Below, in pieces: positions 1 to 10,956 of a DNA stretch of 64,000 nt; position 1 is the stretch's first letter; every line of letters starts with the position of its first letter. The stretch covers positions 1,201,832 to 1,265,831 of the forward strand of contig JBBMOL010000198.1 of the NCBI GenBank assembly GCA_037954665.1, read 5' to 3'. Origin of the DNA: Laguncularia racemosa (taxonomy: Eukaryota > Streptophyta > Magnoliopsida > Myrtales > Combretaceae). The position numbers and the translations under genes were made by a program. The notes under the pieces were generated by a model. That model ran no database searches. It saw only the letters and a program-made list of their open reading frames with translations, and was not told the DNA's origin.

Positions 1-489
1 TTTTCTCAAATGTTCAAAAAGCCCCTCAAAAACCCTAATTTGCAAGTATTTATACTTGCACTCTTTAGGGTTAGAATGACTAAAAAATCACAACTATGCC
101 ACTATAGGGTGGCCGGTCCTAAAGGTAAAATACAACCAAATAAAATGTCCCATAAAGCTTACAAAATAAATGGTTCAAACACAAATTACAAGTAAAGAAA
201 ATAATCTTCGGCAGGCTAGCTTCATGATGGAATTCGTCGGTTCAACTCATCGCCGGTTCAGGTCGGTCCATAGATAACCCACAAGCTGAGTCTTAGTGAG
301 TTTATCCATCGCCTTGTGAAACCAAATAAGCATACCTGTTGGAATATACAATTCATGAATAAGATAAAAGAGGTTAGATAATAATTTATTCCGAGGTTGA
401 TCTGCTTGAAATGGGCCCTCATTGCCAAGATTTGAAATCCTTCAATTTTTGTCCTAATGATAGGTCTTGTCGGATTTTGATTCCCATCA
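1..489 (-). repeat. Partial LTR, CRM-like family A2
   Basis: This stretch matches 63400-63888 closely: the same phrases about sixty bases before the end and the same terminal CCCATCA or CCTATCA. It is the 5' part of a minus-strand LTR cut by the window edge. A TATA-like TATTTATA (minus strand TATAAATA) lies at 47-54. Immediately right of 489 the sequence is Athila internal DNA, so 489/490 is an insertion boundary with TATAT (490-494) as the expected target-site copy. It could be a solo LTR or the 5' LTR of an element that lies to the left of the window. Confidence 0.75.
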
Positions 490-615
490 TATATACCCTT
501 GCTGCAGCTAATCAAAAGAAAAAAAATCAAAAGAAAACTAAAACAAAATAAATTGATATGGGTTGCCTCCCATGAAGCGCCTTTCTTTAACGTCTTTGGC
601 TAGGCATTCCTGTAA

Positions 616-1726
616 TTAATCACAATACTTAGGGTGAGTTAAACTGGTTTCTTCAATATTACATACTTGAAATCCTTCATAAAAAGGTTTCAAGCGATGA
701 CCATTGACTTTGAAGTTCTTACCAGTTTCAAGACTTGCGATCTCAACTGCACCATGTGAAAATATGTTAGTGATAACAAAAGGACCAATCCACCGTGATT
801 GTAGTTTTCCAGAAAACAACTTCAATTGAGAATGATAAAGTAATACTTTTTGACCTACAGAAAAATTCTTTCGGGAAATCATTTGATCATGAAAATCCTT
901 TGTTTTTTTCTTGTAGATTTTAGTACTCTCATAAGCTTCTCTTCGAATTTCCTCAAGTTCTTGTAATTAAAGTTTTTTGTGCTCAGCAACCTCATCCATT
1001 TACATGTTACATTGTTTTACAGCCCAGTACGCCCTATGTTCCAACTCCACAGGGAGATGACATGGTTTGCCAAATATCAAACGGTAAGGAGACATACCTA
1101 TAGGGGTCTTGTAAGCTATCCGATAGCCCATAATGCATCTTCAAGTCTTGTGCTCTAATCCTTCCTGCTTGATTGACGGTTTTTTCCAGAATAGACTTGA
1201 TTTCTCAATTTGAAACTTTTGCCAATCCATTGGTTTGAGGGTGGTAGGCGGTGGAAGAGCGATGAGTGACCCTGTATTTTTTAAGTAGAGTTTCCACTAC
1301 TCTATTACAAAAGTGTGTGCCACGATCACTGATAAGGGCCTTTGGTGTCCCGAACCTAGCAAAAATATGAGATTTAACAAAATCCACAACAACTTTGGCA
1401 TCATTAGTTTGGGTTGCTTTGGCTTCCACCCATTTTGAAACATAATCCACAGCAAGAAGGATGTAAACATTACCAAAAGAAGGAGGAAAAGGACCCATGA
1501 AGTCAATACCCCATATATCAAATATTTCACAAGCAAGAATAGGGGTAAGTGGCATTTGGTCTCTACGTCCTAAGTTGCCAATTTTTTGACATCGTTCACA
1601 AGACTTACAAAACATAAAAGAATCACGAAACAATGTAGGCCAAAACAAACCACACCCTAATACCTTTTGAGCTGTCCTCTTATGGCCAAAATGTCCACCA
1701 CATGCATATGAGTGACAAAATTGCAA
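616..1726 (-). pseudogene. Athila integrase, broken
   Basis: Integrase joins the cDNA to the target site. The N-terminal zinc-binding HHCC module lies near 1600-1726 (two His, then CKSCERC). The catalytic core follows, with WGIDFMGP and ISDRGTHF supplying the two aspartates. The third acid is lost: the codon at 1217-1219 encodes Lys where the family has Glu, within TNGLAKVSN. A stop (1205-1207) follows two codons later, where the family usually has NREIK. A C-terminal piece at 616-882 keeps the GKLQSRWIGPF and KVNGHRLKPF motifs. The segment between 883 and 1204 is frame-shifted. Lineage is clear; function is lost. Confidence 0.88.
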
Positions 1727-1768
1727 GACAGAAGGAATATCGTCTTGAGAAATACACCTTCTAATGAT

Positions 1769-2464
1769 CTAATCAGCACAATGTTTCCACAAATACGGAT
1801 CATCCCATACATAGTACTTAGCATCACTTTTAATTTTATCTTTTTGAGCCCTAGACAAATCACTTGGTAGTGTCTTAGTAACCAAATAGTTGACAATATC
1901 AGCATACCACGGAATTGTCTTTTGAATAGAAAAGAGATACTCATCTGGAAAATCATCTTGTATTGGTGTTGACCCTTCACTGATAGGTCTTCTACTGAGG
2001 TAGTCGGCAACTAAGTTTTCAAAGCCTTTCCTATCGCGTATTTCCATATCAAATTCTTGTAATAAGAGTATCCATCGAATAAGTCTTGGTTTCGCCTCCT
2101 TCTTCGCGAGCAGGTATTTAAGAGCTGCATGATCAGAGTAAACAATTACCTTAGTACCAAGTAAATATGATCTGAATTTTTCTAATGCAAAAACAACAGC
2201 CAAGAGTTCTTTTTCCATTGTGGAATAGTTGCATTGAGCATTATCCAATGTTCTGGAAGCGTAATAAATGACATGAGAAGCTCTTCCAATTCTTTGGCCA
2301 AGAACGGCTCCAACTGCATAATTGCTCGCATCACACATAATTTCAAAGGGAAGATTCCAGTCAGGTGGTTGGATGATTGGAGCAGAAGTTAACTTATCCC
2401 TCAATGTTTCAAAAACGTGTTTGCATGCCTCATCGAACTCAAATGTCACTTCTTTTTGCAGCAA
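1769..2464 (-). pseudogene. Athila RNase H domain and connection region
   Basis: A 231-codon open stretch carries the gypsy RNase H that degrades the RNA strand of the RNA:DNA hybrid. Visible motifs in order are FEIMCDASNYAVGAVLGQ, the STMEKELLAVVFALEKF block, YSDHAALKYLL and a final LVADYLSRRP. The acidic residues of these motifs are present. It lies directly downstream of the RT on the minus strand and upstream of the integrase zinc module. The frame differs from the RT pieces on one side and from IN on the other, so a single polyprotein cannot be made. Confidence 0.88.
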
Positions 2465-3981
2465 TCTGCATAGGGGTTGAGTAATCTTGGAAAGTCTTTG
2501 ATGAAGTGTCGATAAAATCCTGCACTCCTAAGAAAAGAGCGAATTTCCCGTACACTTACAGGGTAAGGTAGAGATTTAATCAATTCTACTTTAGCTTTAT
2601 CGACTTCAAGCCCTTTAGAAGATACAATATGACCTAAAATGAGACTCTGTTTCAACCATGAAGTGACATTTTTCATAATTTAACACAAGATTCTTATCTA
2701 TACATCTTTGAAGCACTTTTGTAAGGTTAGTCAAACATGAATCAAAAGAGTTACCATAGACAGTGAAGTCATCCATGAAAACTTCTATGATATTCTCCCA
2801 TAATCTGAAAATATACTAACCATACACCTTTGGAATGTGGCTGGGGCATTACAGAGCCCAAAAGGCATCCTTCGATACGCAAAAGTACCGAATGGACATG
2901 TGAAAGTAGTCTTCTCTTGATCTTCCGGTGCTACTGGAATTTGACGAGAACCTGAATAACCATCAAGACAACAATAGTGAGAATGGCCAGCCAAACGTTC
3001 AAGCATCTGATCAAGAAAAGGAAGAGGGAAGTGATCTTTTCTAGTTGACGCATTTAACTTCTTATAATCAACACAAACCCTCCATCCATTCTGAACCCGA
3101 GTAGGAATTAACTTACCATCAGAGTTTTCAATCACAGTTAAGCCTATTTTCTTTGGAACAACTTGAATTGGACTTACCCATTTGCTGTCGGAAATTGGAT
3201 AGATCATACCTGCATCAAGAAGTTTTAAGATCTCTTTCTTAACTACTTCCATCATAGGCGGATTCAAACGACGCTGAACTTCCCTTGAAGGTTTGCAATT
3301 ATCTTCCAATAAAATCTTGTGCATGCATGTGGAGGGGCTTAGTCCTTTGATATCGGCTATGGACCATCCAATGGCTTCTTTATACTCTCTTAACACCCAA
3401 ATCAACTTTTCCTCTTCTAAAGTACTTAGTTTATTGGAGACTATCACAGCAAGAGTCTCATTTTCTCCTAAGAAAATGTACTTTAGATGTTCGGGTAAGG
3501 GTTTTAATTCCAGCTTGGGTGCTTGCACAATAGAGGGAAGAAGTATTGTGTTAGAAGGGGGTAAATTAAAGTAGGACACATCATACCTGATAGGTTTTAA
3601 TGATTCCAACTCCCAAATCATGTCCTGCAAATTAGAGAATATTACAAGCTTCTCGTTAAGAGTTTTCAATGCATCAATAGTAAGACTCCTATTAAGTACA
3701 ATTTTCAACTCATCATCGCCTATCAAATCAAATGTAGCCTGTGTTAATGGGTCAATAACATCCACAACAAAAACAGGAGAGATATCACTAGGATATTTCA
3801 TGGCATCATAAATGTTAAATTTAATCACTTCACCATCAAATTCCATAGTGAGGTTATCGTCATGTACATCAATTTTCGTTCTAGATGTCTTAAGAAATGG
3901 TCTCCCTAATAATATCATTGATGAATTACGAGAATCATCATTCTCCATGTCAAGCACATAAAAATCTGCAGGGAAAACCAA
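2446..3981 (-). pseudogene. Athila protease C-terminus and reverse transcriptase
   Basis: The 398-codon piece 2785-3981 starts in the protease flap (SSMILLGRPFLKT) and runs into the RT fingers and palm: the PISDSKWVSPIQVVPKK and WRVCVDYKKLNASTRKDHFPLPF blocks, then RRMPFGLCNAPATFQRCM. It then leaves the reading frame. The catalytic FMDD block is still present in another frame on the minus strand at about 2767-2781, and the thumb (LGHIVSSKGLEVDKAKVELIKSLP) lies at 2446-2676 in a third. At least two frameshifts therefore break an otherwise well preserved RT. Confidence 0.88.
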
Positions 3982-3990
3982 CCCATTAAC

Positions 3991-4455
3991 TTATACTAAA
4001 ACATCTTCTAGAACTCCCTCAAGATAAACATTGGACCTATCAGCAAGTTGAACAATAACACTTGTTTCCTTCAAGGGACCAACATTCAAACATTGATAAA
4101 TAGACAAAGGCATAACATTGATTGAAGCGCCTAAATCACACATAGCTTTAGTGATTCCAAGATTACCTATTTTGCAAGGAATAGTAAACATACCTGGATC
4201 CTTACATTTAGGAGGAAGCTTCTTCTGAAGAATAGTTGAAACATTCTCACCCACACTAATCTTTTCATTACCTTTCAGCTTTCTTTTATTAGTGCACAAC
4301 TCTTTGAGAAATTTAGCATAACGAGGTGCTTGCTTTATTGCATCCAGCAAAGGAATATTTACCTCAACTTTGCAAAAAGTTTCAAGAATCTCTTTTTCTT
4401 CATCTTCATTCTTGGTTTTCGCTAATCTAGAAGGGAAAGGAGGTGTTGTTGTCAT
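3991..4455 (-). pseudogene. Athila aspartic protease
   Basis: This 154-codon stretch encodes the retroviral-type aspartic protease that would process Gag-Pol. The active-site block is AMCDLGASINVMP, the Athila form of the D-T/S-G motif. The upstream KVEVNIPLLDAIKQAPRYAKFLKELCTNKRKLKG spacer, seen here in part, is typical of the same lineage. A stop just downstream (about 3982-3990) separates it from the flap and RT piece. The frame is open through the active site itself. Confidence 0.85.
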
Positions 4456-4500
4456 GACCTTTGATGGTTCAACGAGGGATCCTTTAGTCTGGTTGTTCTG

Positions 4501-5949
4501 CTAGTCCGAAGTTGTAGTCTCTTTCTCAGTCTCTTCCTCAAGATTAGTTCGGTATCCTTTCTCATTTGATCCCTGCAATTTCGTTCCACTTCTCAAGGTA
4601 ATAGCATTAGCGCTTTGCTTTGGATTTGTGATAGTCTGAGAGGGCAACTTACCTTGAGTTTCTAACCTGTTTATAGAAGAAGCAAGATGGCTTACCTGAT
4701 TTTCCAAGTTGTGAATGCTCTGCTTTGTCTCATCCTGAAATTGTTTTGTATTAACAGCAAGAGATTTAACAATTTCCTCAAGAGACATACCTGAAGTGGA
4801 AGGAGCTTGTGGTACTTGGTTTGATGGCTTAGGTTGGAATTTTGGAAATTTTGTGGTTTATTGCCATATCTGATGTTAGGATGATCCCTCCATCCAGGAT
4901 TATAAGTATTCGAGTAGGGATCATATTTCCTTTGTGGCTGTCTTGGGAATCCTCCTACAGCATTGGCATGCTCATGATTGTCATCTTGCAATGAGGGACA
5001 CATGTCAGTAGGATGATTAGGAGCAGCACAAATTCCACAAGCCTTCACCTGTTGTGTATTTCCAAGAGCTATTTGCTGCACAAGGGAGGTCAGGTTAGAA
5101 ATTTGATGTTTAAGGTTAGAAACACTTACCTCATTTACCTTCCTTAAAGATGTATCATGCCTATACCCAAATTGTTGCGAATTAGCAGCCGTAATGGAGA
5201 TCAATTCCCTAGCTTGACCAGGGGTTTTATTCACTATGACGCCTCCACTAGCAGCATCCATCATCTTCCTCTCCACGGAAGCAGGCCTTCATAAAAGTAT
5301 TGAATGAGAAGTTGTTCAAATATCCCATGTTGTGGACAGCTTGCACAAAGTTGCTTGAACCTCTCCCAATACTCATGAAGAGTCTCGGTGTCCCTCTATT
5401 TGATACCACAAATTTCTCTTCTTATACCAGCAGCTCTAGACGCGGGGAAAATTTGTCCAGGAAGAGCCTCACCGTATCTATCCAAGTGGTTATAGAACCT
5501 GGAGGCAAATAAAACAACCAATCTTTAGCTCTAATACTTAAAGAAAATGGAAAAGCACGTAACTTGATTTGATCGTCGGTTATTCCTTGCGGCCTCATAC
5601 TAGAACACACTATATGAAACTCTTTCAAATGTTTGTAAGGGTCTTCATTCTCAAGACCATGAAAGGTGGGTAGCAGATGTATCAACCTAGATTTCAACTC
5701 AAATTCAACAACCAGTTTAAGATAGTGAATACAAAGTGGTTGTTGATTCACATCCGGTGCAGCCAATTCTCTCAATGTTCTTTCAGGATTTGCCATATCG
5801 TCTTCTTTTTCAGAATCAATGGATGAATAAGACAAATCCGATGCCAAGTTCAGTCCAGGGGATGATCTAGCTTCTCTTCGCAACCTCTTAAGAGTCTTCT
5901 CAATCTCTAGATTATAAGTGAGTGCACCAGTATGAGAAGAACGAGTCAT
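4501..5949 (-). pseudogene. Athila Gag, frame-shifted
   Basis: Gag is the particle protein. The N-terminal piece (5422-5949) has the Athila signature RTLRELAAPDVNQQPLCI and the capsid core with FHGLENEDPYKHLKEF. The middle piece (4692-5276) keeps one zinc knuckle, CGICAAPNHPTDMC, a CX2CX4HX4C pattern. The C-terminal piece (4501-4788) is a predicted coiled-coil-like stretch ending in ANAITLRSGTKL. Two frame changes separate the pieces. The ATG at 5949 is the first Met after the primer site and is the likely original start. Confidence 0.85.
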
Positions 5950-5976
5950 ACAAGAATAGAAATAAATTTGACACCA

Positions 5977-5995
5977 ATCCCCGGCAACGGCGCCA
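5977..5995 (-). other. Primer-binding site, tRNA-Asp type
   Basis: On the minus strand the sequence reads TGGCGCCGTTGCCGGGGAT, the primer site long associated with Athila elements (complementary to the 3' end of tRNA-Asp). It lies five bases inside the LTR end at 6001 and so fixes element orientation and LTR boundary. Confidence 0.85.
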
Positions 5996-6916
5996 AACTT
6001 TGATGGGTGTCGAATCCAACAAAAAAAAAAAACCTACTCCTAGACACTTATGTCATTTGCGTATAGTAGTGAGTAGGGTCGTATCCACACGGATTGGTTA
6101 AATATATTTCTATTCAAAGATAATAAAGAGGAAAAGAAAAATGGGGTGTTTTGTTTGTGAGTCAAAATAATATTGAAACAAGATAATAAAATCGAATATT
6201 GATAAAAGCCTAGCCAAAGGAATCAAGATAGTTTAATTCGAGGAATTGATCATCGATGCAAATGTTTTCTATTCTTATTTCTAGATAAACTGGTTATGGT
6301 TATTAACAAGCTCTAATAACCTATCTCTCCTTACTTCCTCGATAATCAAAATAAGCTCTTTGATTATTTCTCTTATCGATTAGACAACCCTAAACAAGCT
6401 CTTAGATTTAATCTATCAATAGCATTAAAAACAAGAGAGACCACCAATTCATGCCGGTAGATTATAAGATAACCTATTTAAACAAGATCATACATCTCCA
6501 TAACATGAATTCGATCATCTATTTTATAATCAAACATGTTATTGTGTCACCGAGACTAGAACTATCAAACAATTACGGATTTTACGTGCTAGTTAACAAT
6601 ATATTAACTTGCTAATTGAGTAGAAGAGCTCTAATTCATACCAATCAACAAAGATAATATTGACAAAACTTCCAGAAGATATATAAATATCTAAAAACAA
6701 AGAATAGATTAAAGACAATTCAGTTAAATCTCACAATTCGTGAAGAATTAAACTTCAATGATCCTTTGGCTAGAAAATCTGCTTAGCTACACATGCTCAT
6801 CCTTAAAACGAAAATTAAAAGTAAAAACATGATAAGTCTCTGTTTCCGGTTTCCTTGCTCTTCCTCCTTCCTTCCTTCTTGTCTCTAAGATGATGAAAAC
6901 TCCTCTAGGGTTAGTT

Positions 6917-6926
6917 CTATTTATAT
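6917..6926 (-). promoter_or_regulatory. TATA box of the Athila 5' LTR
   Basis: CTATTTATAT on the plus strand reads ATATAAATAG on the minus strand. The matching LTR at 37576-39294 has TATAAATAG at the corresponding place (38359-38367). It lies just downstream of the CACGG/CCGTG cluster in the direction of transcription. Confidence 0.65.
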
Positions 6927-7189
6927 TGTTAAGGGAATGGCAGATGATCTTTTGCTAGCAAGATACGGAAATATCTTTCCTTTTTTATGTAAATCTCGAG
7001 AAGTGAATAATCGTCCGCCTGGCACGCCCTACAACACGGCCGTGGGTCAAGCCGTACCTTCCTCTGTGTATAATTCACATATCATCTTCCGTGTTCAGTG
7101 TGTGCCACGGCTTCCACCACGGCTAGATCCCAAGCCGTGCCATCCTCTGGTTGATGTTCCACAATTTCTCATCCTTGTTTAGTATATGG

Positions 7190-7249
7190 CACGGCTTCCA
7201 CCACGGTTTCCACCACGGCTGCCACCACGGCTTCTACCACGGCTGTATC
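7190..7249 (+). repeat. Five tandem 12-bp units in the Athila LTR
   Basis: Five head-to-tail units follow the pattern CACGGYTTCCAC: CACGGCTTCCAC, CACGGTTTCCAC, CACGGCTGCCAC, CACGGCTTCTAC and CACGGCTGTATC. They sit upstream of the LTR TATA box, where U3 enhancer repeats are expected. The plus-oriented LTR has related CCGTGGTGGAAG units near 37965-38012 but not the same array. Confidence 0.8.
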
Positions 7250-7625
7250 ACAAGCCGTGTCTCTCTCCTTCTCGTGCAGTGTATAGCACGGCTTGTACCA
7301 CGACCATATCTCAAAACCGTGCCTCCTTCTAGACAGATACACGGCCGTGTACTTCAACCGTGTATTTTCCCGTTGATTCAAAACCAAGTACACGGTCGTG
7401 TACTTCAACTACACGCCCATGTACTTTCCTCCAGCGGTGTAAATCCTTTCTTTGATCCAAGTTGTAGATGACTTCTCTAATTTACTTGAATTAGCACCCT
7501 TGATTCCATTTAACCTGATTTATCACCATAATAAAATTAAGTACCACTTCCTTATGATTTCTATAAAATCAATAATAAATTAACACAATTCATACTATAA
7601 AGATTGAGATAAAATGGCTCTATCA

Positions 7626-8271
7626 TTTATGATCTTAGCAAGCACACCCAACAACTGATAACCATACCTTAATCTTGAGTTGATGAATTTTCTTAATTAT
7701 TGATAATATCAAGTCTTGATTAGAATAGAATTTACATATCATAATCTATAGTTAATGAAATTAAAATAACAACTACATTAATGATCATTTGTTAGTTGCC
7801 TAAGAGTTACTTGTGAGAGATCACAAGTTAATTAATTGTATAGTTAACTTTAGGTTTAATTAAAGGTTTGAAGTTGTTTACTAACTAGTATCTAACTCTT
7901 ATATCTTAGTAATTTTATCTTTTTATATAACTACTCATTCCTATTTAATAACTCTTAATTGTCTATCCTTTAACCAATTAACAACTTAGTGACTTACTAG
8001 TTTTCTTTACTAGATGATTAGCTAATTTGTTCACTTCTTTATAAAGATAATGAATTATTGCTTGAGGATGCTACATCAACTATAAAATTCTTTAAGTCAT
8101 GTACCATACATCTCATCTAGTAACACATAAACAAGATGACCCTTTAAAAATCATCAACAAATTGGTTTTGATCAAAAACCATTGAAAAGCACAGTTGTTG
8201 ACAAATTTTTAGCCCTTATTCAATAGTTGAGAGTTCCACCAAATCAATAGAAGAGAATGTTGATAAATTAT
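7626..8271. other. AT-rich DNA, nothing recognised
   Basis: No open frame, RNA signature or transposon end is visible between the Athila LTR and the MITE. Confidence 0.5.
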
Positions 8272-8614
8272 TAGAGCTATGCAAGTGGTGCAAGCCACAT
8301 GGGTTAGCCCATTTAACCTTAAAAAAAAAAAAAACAAATGTAGGTTAGGTCGAAAATTTTAACTCGTATATAAAGTAAGCCACAGATTCACCCATGAGTT
8401 AATGCGGGTTTAGGTAAATTCACCCATTTAGCCTTAGAGTTGTACCCAAAAAAAAAAGTGCAAGTTAGCTTGTTTAGCTTGTAGGTTAACAGGTCAACCT
8501 ATTTAACTTACAAAAACAAATGTGAATTGGGCAAAACCCACTTATTAAGCAAGTCGGCCTACATTAACCCAGATCAAGATAGGTTGACTTGTTTAACTTG
8601 CTTACATAACTCTA
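8272..8614. mobile_element. hAT-type MITE
   Basis: The 343 bp element begins TAGAGCTATGCAAG and ends with the inverse of TAGAGTTATGTAAG. It is flanked by TAAATTAT (8264-8271) and TAAATTAC (8615-8622), an 8 bp target duplication with one mismatch, as expected of hAT transposons. The interior is built of GGTTAA, GGGTTA and TTGACC-like phrases with no coding capacity, so it would need a transposase supplied elsewhere. Confidence 0.8.
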
Positions 8615-10654
8615 TAAATTACCATAAGTAAACAATATGCTACCTTTCGAATCATTTATGATTCCTCCATTTATGTATCACAACATTAAAATGCGCAAAG
8701 ATCCTTTAACTTTGCTATTAAATAAGCTAACCAAATATTCCAAAGAATATTATGAAGGATTGTCCATTTCATGATATCTTTCTTTTTAGACTTCTTAGCC
8801 TAGTAAATTACTAATTGATGTAATCTCTTAAATTTGAAAAAAATTAGGTAAAGTAAATATAATTAAAGGATGCCACCACTTTTTTTTTTTCTTTTTTAGC
8901 TCTAAGAACAAACACTATAGGAATTTTGCTATTTAAAACCAAAATAAACATTAAGAAAACCCTTTTTGACATTAACTAAATGCAACTAATGGACATCACA
9001 TGTCACAAAAAGTAAAATGTGACATTTGAAATGTAAACGTCACAAGTACCATACCACTTAGTCATTAATGCATGAAAAAGAAGTTGATTCACGCAATACC
9101 ACAAAGTTAAGACTAGAGATGGTTGACTAGGTTAAGTTAACTAAGGTTGACTAGGTTAGGTCAACTAAGGTTTGTCAATAAAGAGTGGTCAAATTGGGGT
9201 AGCTGACTAACCATAAAGACTTGTTGATGAAGGCTTTGTCCATAATTTTCCATGTGATTTCCTTGATTATTTTAGTTTAGTTTATGTCAAACCTAATTTT
9301 TTATTTTATTTTCCATAATCCGATTAATATTAAACTATAGCATATTCAATATGGACCTTCAACTAAGAACTAAGGAAAATCAGGTTTATCAAGTTTGGAG
9401 TCGCAACCTTACTAAAGTCTAAAAAAATGGTAAGTTTAACCGATTAGGTGAATCAATTCTGACTTAGCCACTAACCTTGAGAAAATATTTTTTAAAAGAA
9501 TTTTCAAAAAATTAGAGATTATGAGTCAAAGTGCTAACATATTAAAACCTAAATGATTACCACATAAACTTTCCAATTTTTCAATTCATTGCTTGAAATA
9601 CTACATTTACTTAAATATAAACCTAAGTTAAACTTACAAGAGGAATAAGAATTATTTATTTGTAGAGGGAAAATAATTTTTTTTCATATTTTAAGTTACC
9701 CCATAGGTCCCTACATACTTGCTAATCGGGTTCAAATTTACCAAAATTCACTTTATTTTTTGTAAAACTTAAGTGGTTTGGTTTATTTTATTTTGAAAAT
9801 GGTTAATAATTGTTTTTGAAAAATCTTAAATCATCCTAATTTTGAAAAAATCCAATTAGTATTATCATTGTTAAGGATAATGTCATGAATGCTACTTGAA
9901 CTTTGGATGAAAGTTTAATTTATTAATTGAATTTTCAATATGCAAATCTAGTACAAATTCAAATTTTTGCATCACCATTGCTATTGGAGAAAACTCCCCT
10001 AGTAGCATTTATCTAGTAATATCCCTTAGCAAATTATTGTTTGATATGTGGTAAGTATATATATAAAAAAAACTCTAATGTAACATTATTTGATTTAGAT
10101 GCTAAACATGTAGAAAGTAGGTAACCAAAAAAAAAAAACATTGATGAAATGGTGCTGAGTTAAAAAATTGTCCTCCTGTAACTTCAATTCATATTACACC
10201 ATAGCCACCTAATATGAAACACTTGACTAGAAATTAAAGGATTTATATGAAAACTTTTGAAAATGAGCTTTATAAAGCTGCCATCAACTGAATTCGGAAA
10301 AATGGTAGGCTAGAAATCGAATGGGTGGATCAATTTAACCTAGCCATTGATAGTAATCAAAGGGAATTTTTAAATCAATTGTTTAGAAAAAAGAAATTAA
10401 TATAAGTAATAAATTCGAACCCTTCCCCCTACGTCTTGATAATTAGAACCAACAGGATCCTCACATGGGCTTCTCTTGAGCCTAAGCCCATTGAAGGCCT
10501 TCTTTAGTGCGTGAATTTTATTGAGAAATGATGATATTAGACTAGCTAATCCAAGGAGCTCTGCCTCAAGCCCACCATATAAAATCTCCCTTGATCATCT
10601 TGATATCATGGGCTTAACTCTTTAGGCCCTATCATCTTATGTTAACCCAACAAT
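8615..10654. other. AT-rich DNA, nothing coding recognised
   Basis: No long open frame or known element. A 24 bp unit (GGTTGACTAGGTTA..., containing TTGAC) is repeated head to tail twice at 9121-9168. The region may hide the 3' end of the old Reina-like element that begins at 11620, but no LTR pair could be identified by eye. Confidence 0.4.
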
Positions 10655-10790
10655 AGGCCCATCGAAAATTATTTTTGAAATTTAATGTTTGAATAAAACC
10701 CTAAACTCTCACCTCCTCAATACTCAATCTCACAACATAAGTACAATCCATTTCCTCTCTTCTTTCTTACAAAAAAAACTAGGGTTTTTA
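10655..10790 (+). promoter_or_regulatory. Promoter-like telo-box and site II motifs
   Basis: A site II-type GGCCCA (10656-10661) is followed by a telo-box AAACCCTAA (10696-10704), a CT-rich leader-like stretch and an inverted telo-like CTAGGGTTTTT (10779-10789). This order is common in promoters of plant ribosomal and other housekeeping genes. No coding exon follows, so it may be an orphan promoter or chance. Confidence 0.3.
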
Positions 10791-10956
10791 GTATGAAAAT
10801 ATTCAATAATTTCAAAGACAATCTTTCAATTTTATGAATGCTTTTACTATGATCAGTGGTGATTCTACTCTATTAGATCTCTTGCTTGTATTTTTATTTT
10901 AATGCTGAAAGAACTAATTTTGATTTTCTTGTATAACATGTGAGGTGAATGAATGG

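Larger units (their letters stand above)
490..7625 (-). mobile_element. Athila-lineage Ty3/gypsy retrotransposon, 3'-truncated
   Basis: Read on the minus strand the order is LTR (7625 to 6001), tRNA-Asp-type primer site, gag, protease, RT, RNase H, integrase and a short 3' untranslated stretch. The 3' end is interrupted at 489/490 by a CRM-type LTR, so the rest of the 3' region and the 3' LTR are missing. Gag, protease and PBS are all of the Athila type. Every coding block is broken by frameshifts or stops, so the copy is dead. No envelope-like ORF is visible in the retained part. Stretch 490-615 holds the 3' untranslated region and no gene. Confidence 0.88.
6001..7625 (-). repeat. Athila 5' LTR
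   Basis: On the plus strand it begins TGATGGGTGTCG and ends GCTCTATCA, giving the TGAT...ATCA ends on either strand. The ends are confirmed by the plus-oriented LTR at 37576-39294 and the fragment at 36370-36663. Its U3/R part (about 7010-7440) is GC-rich and packed with CACGG and CCGTG motifs, unlike the AT-rich remainder. Expected target-site copy on the right is TTTAT (7626-7630). Confidence 0.88.

Noticed and set aside
9121..9168. 24 bp duplicated TTGAC-containing unit as W-box regulatory array
   Set aside because: Only two copies, no gene nearby; W-box cores are frequent by chance.
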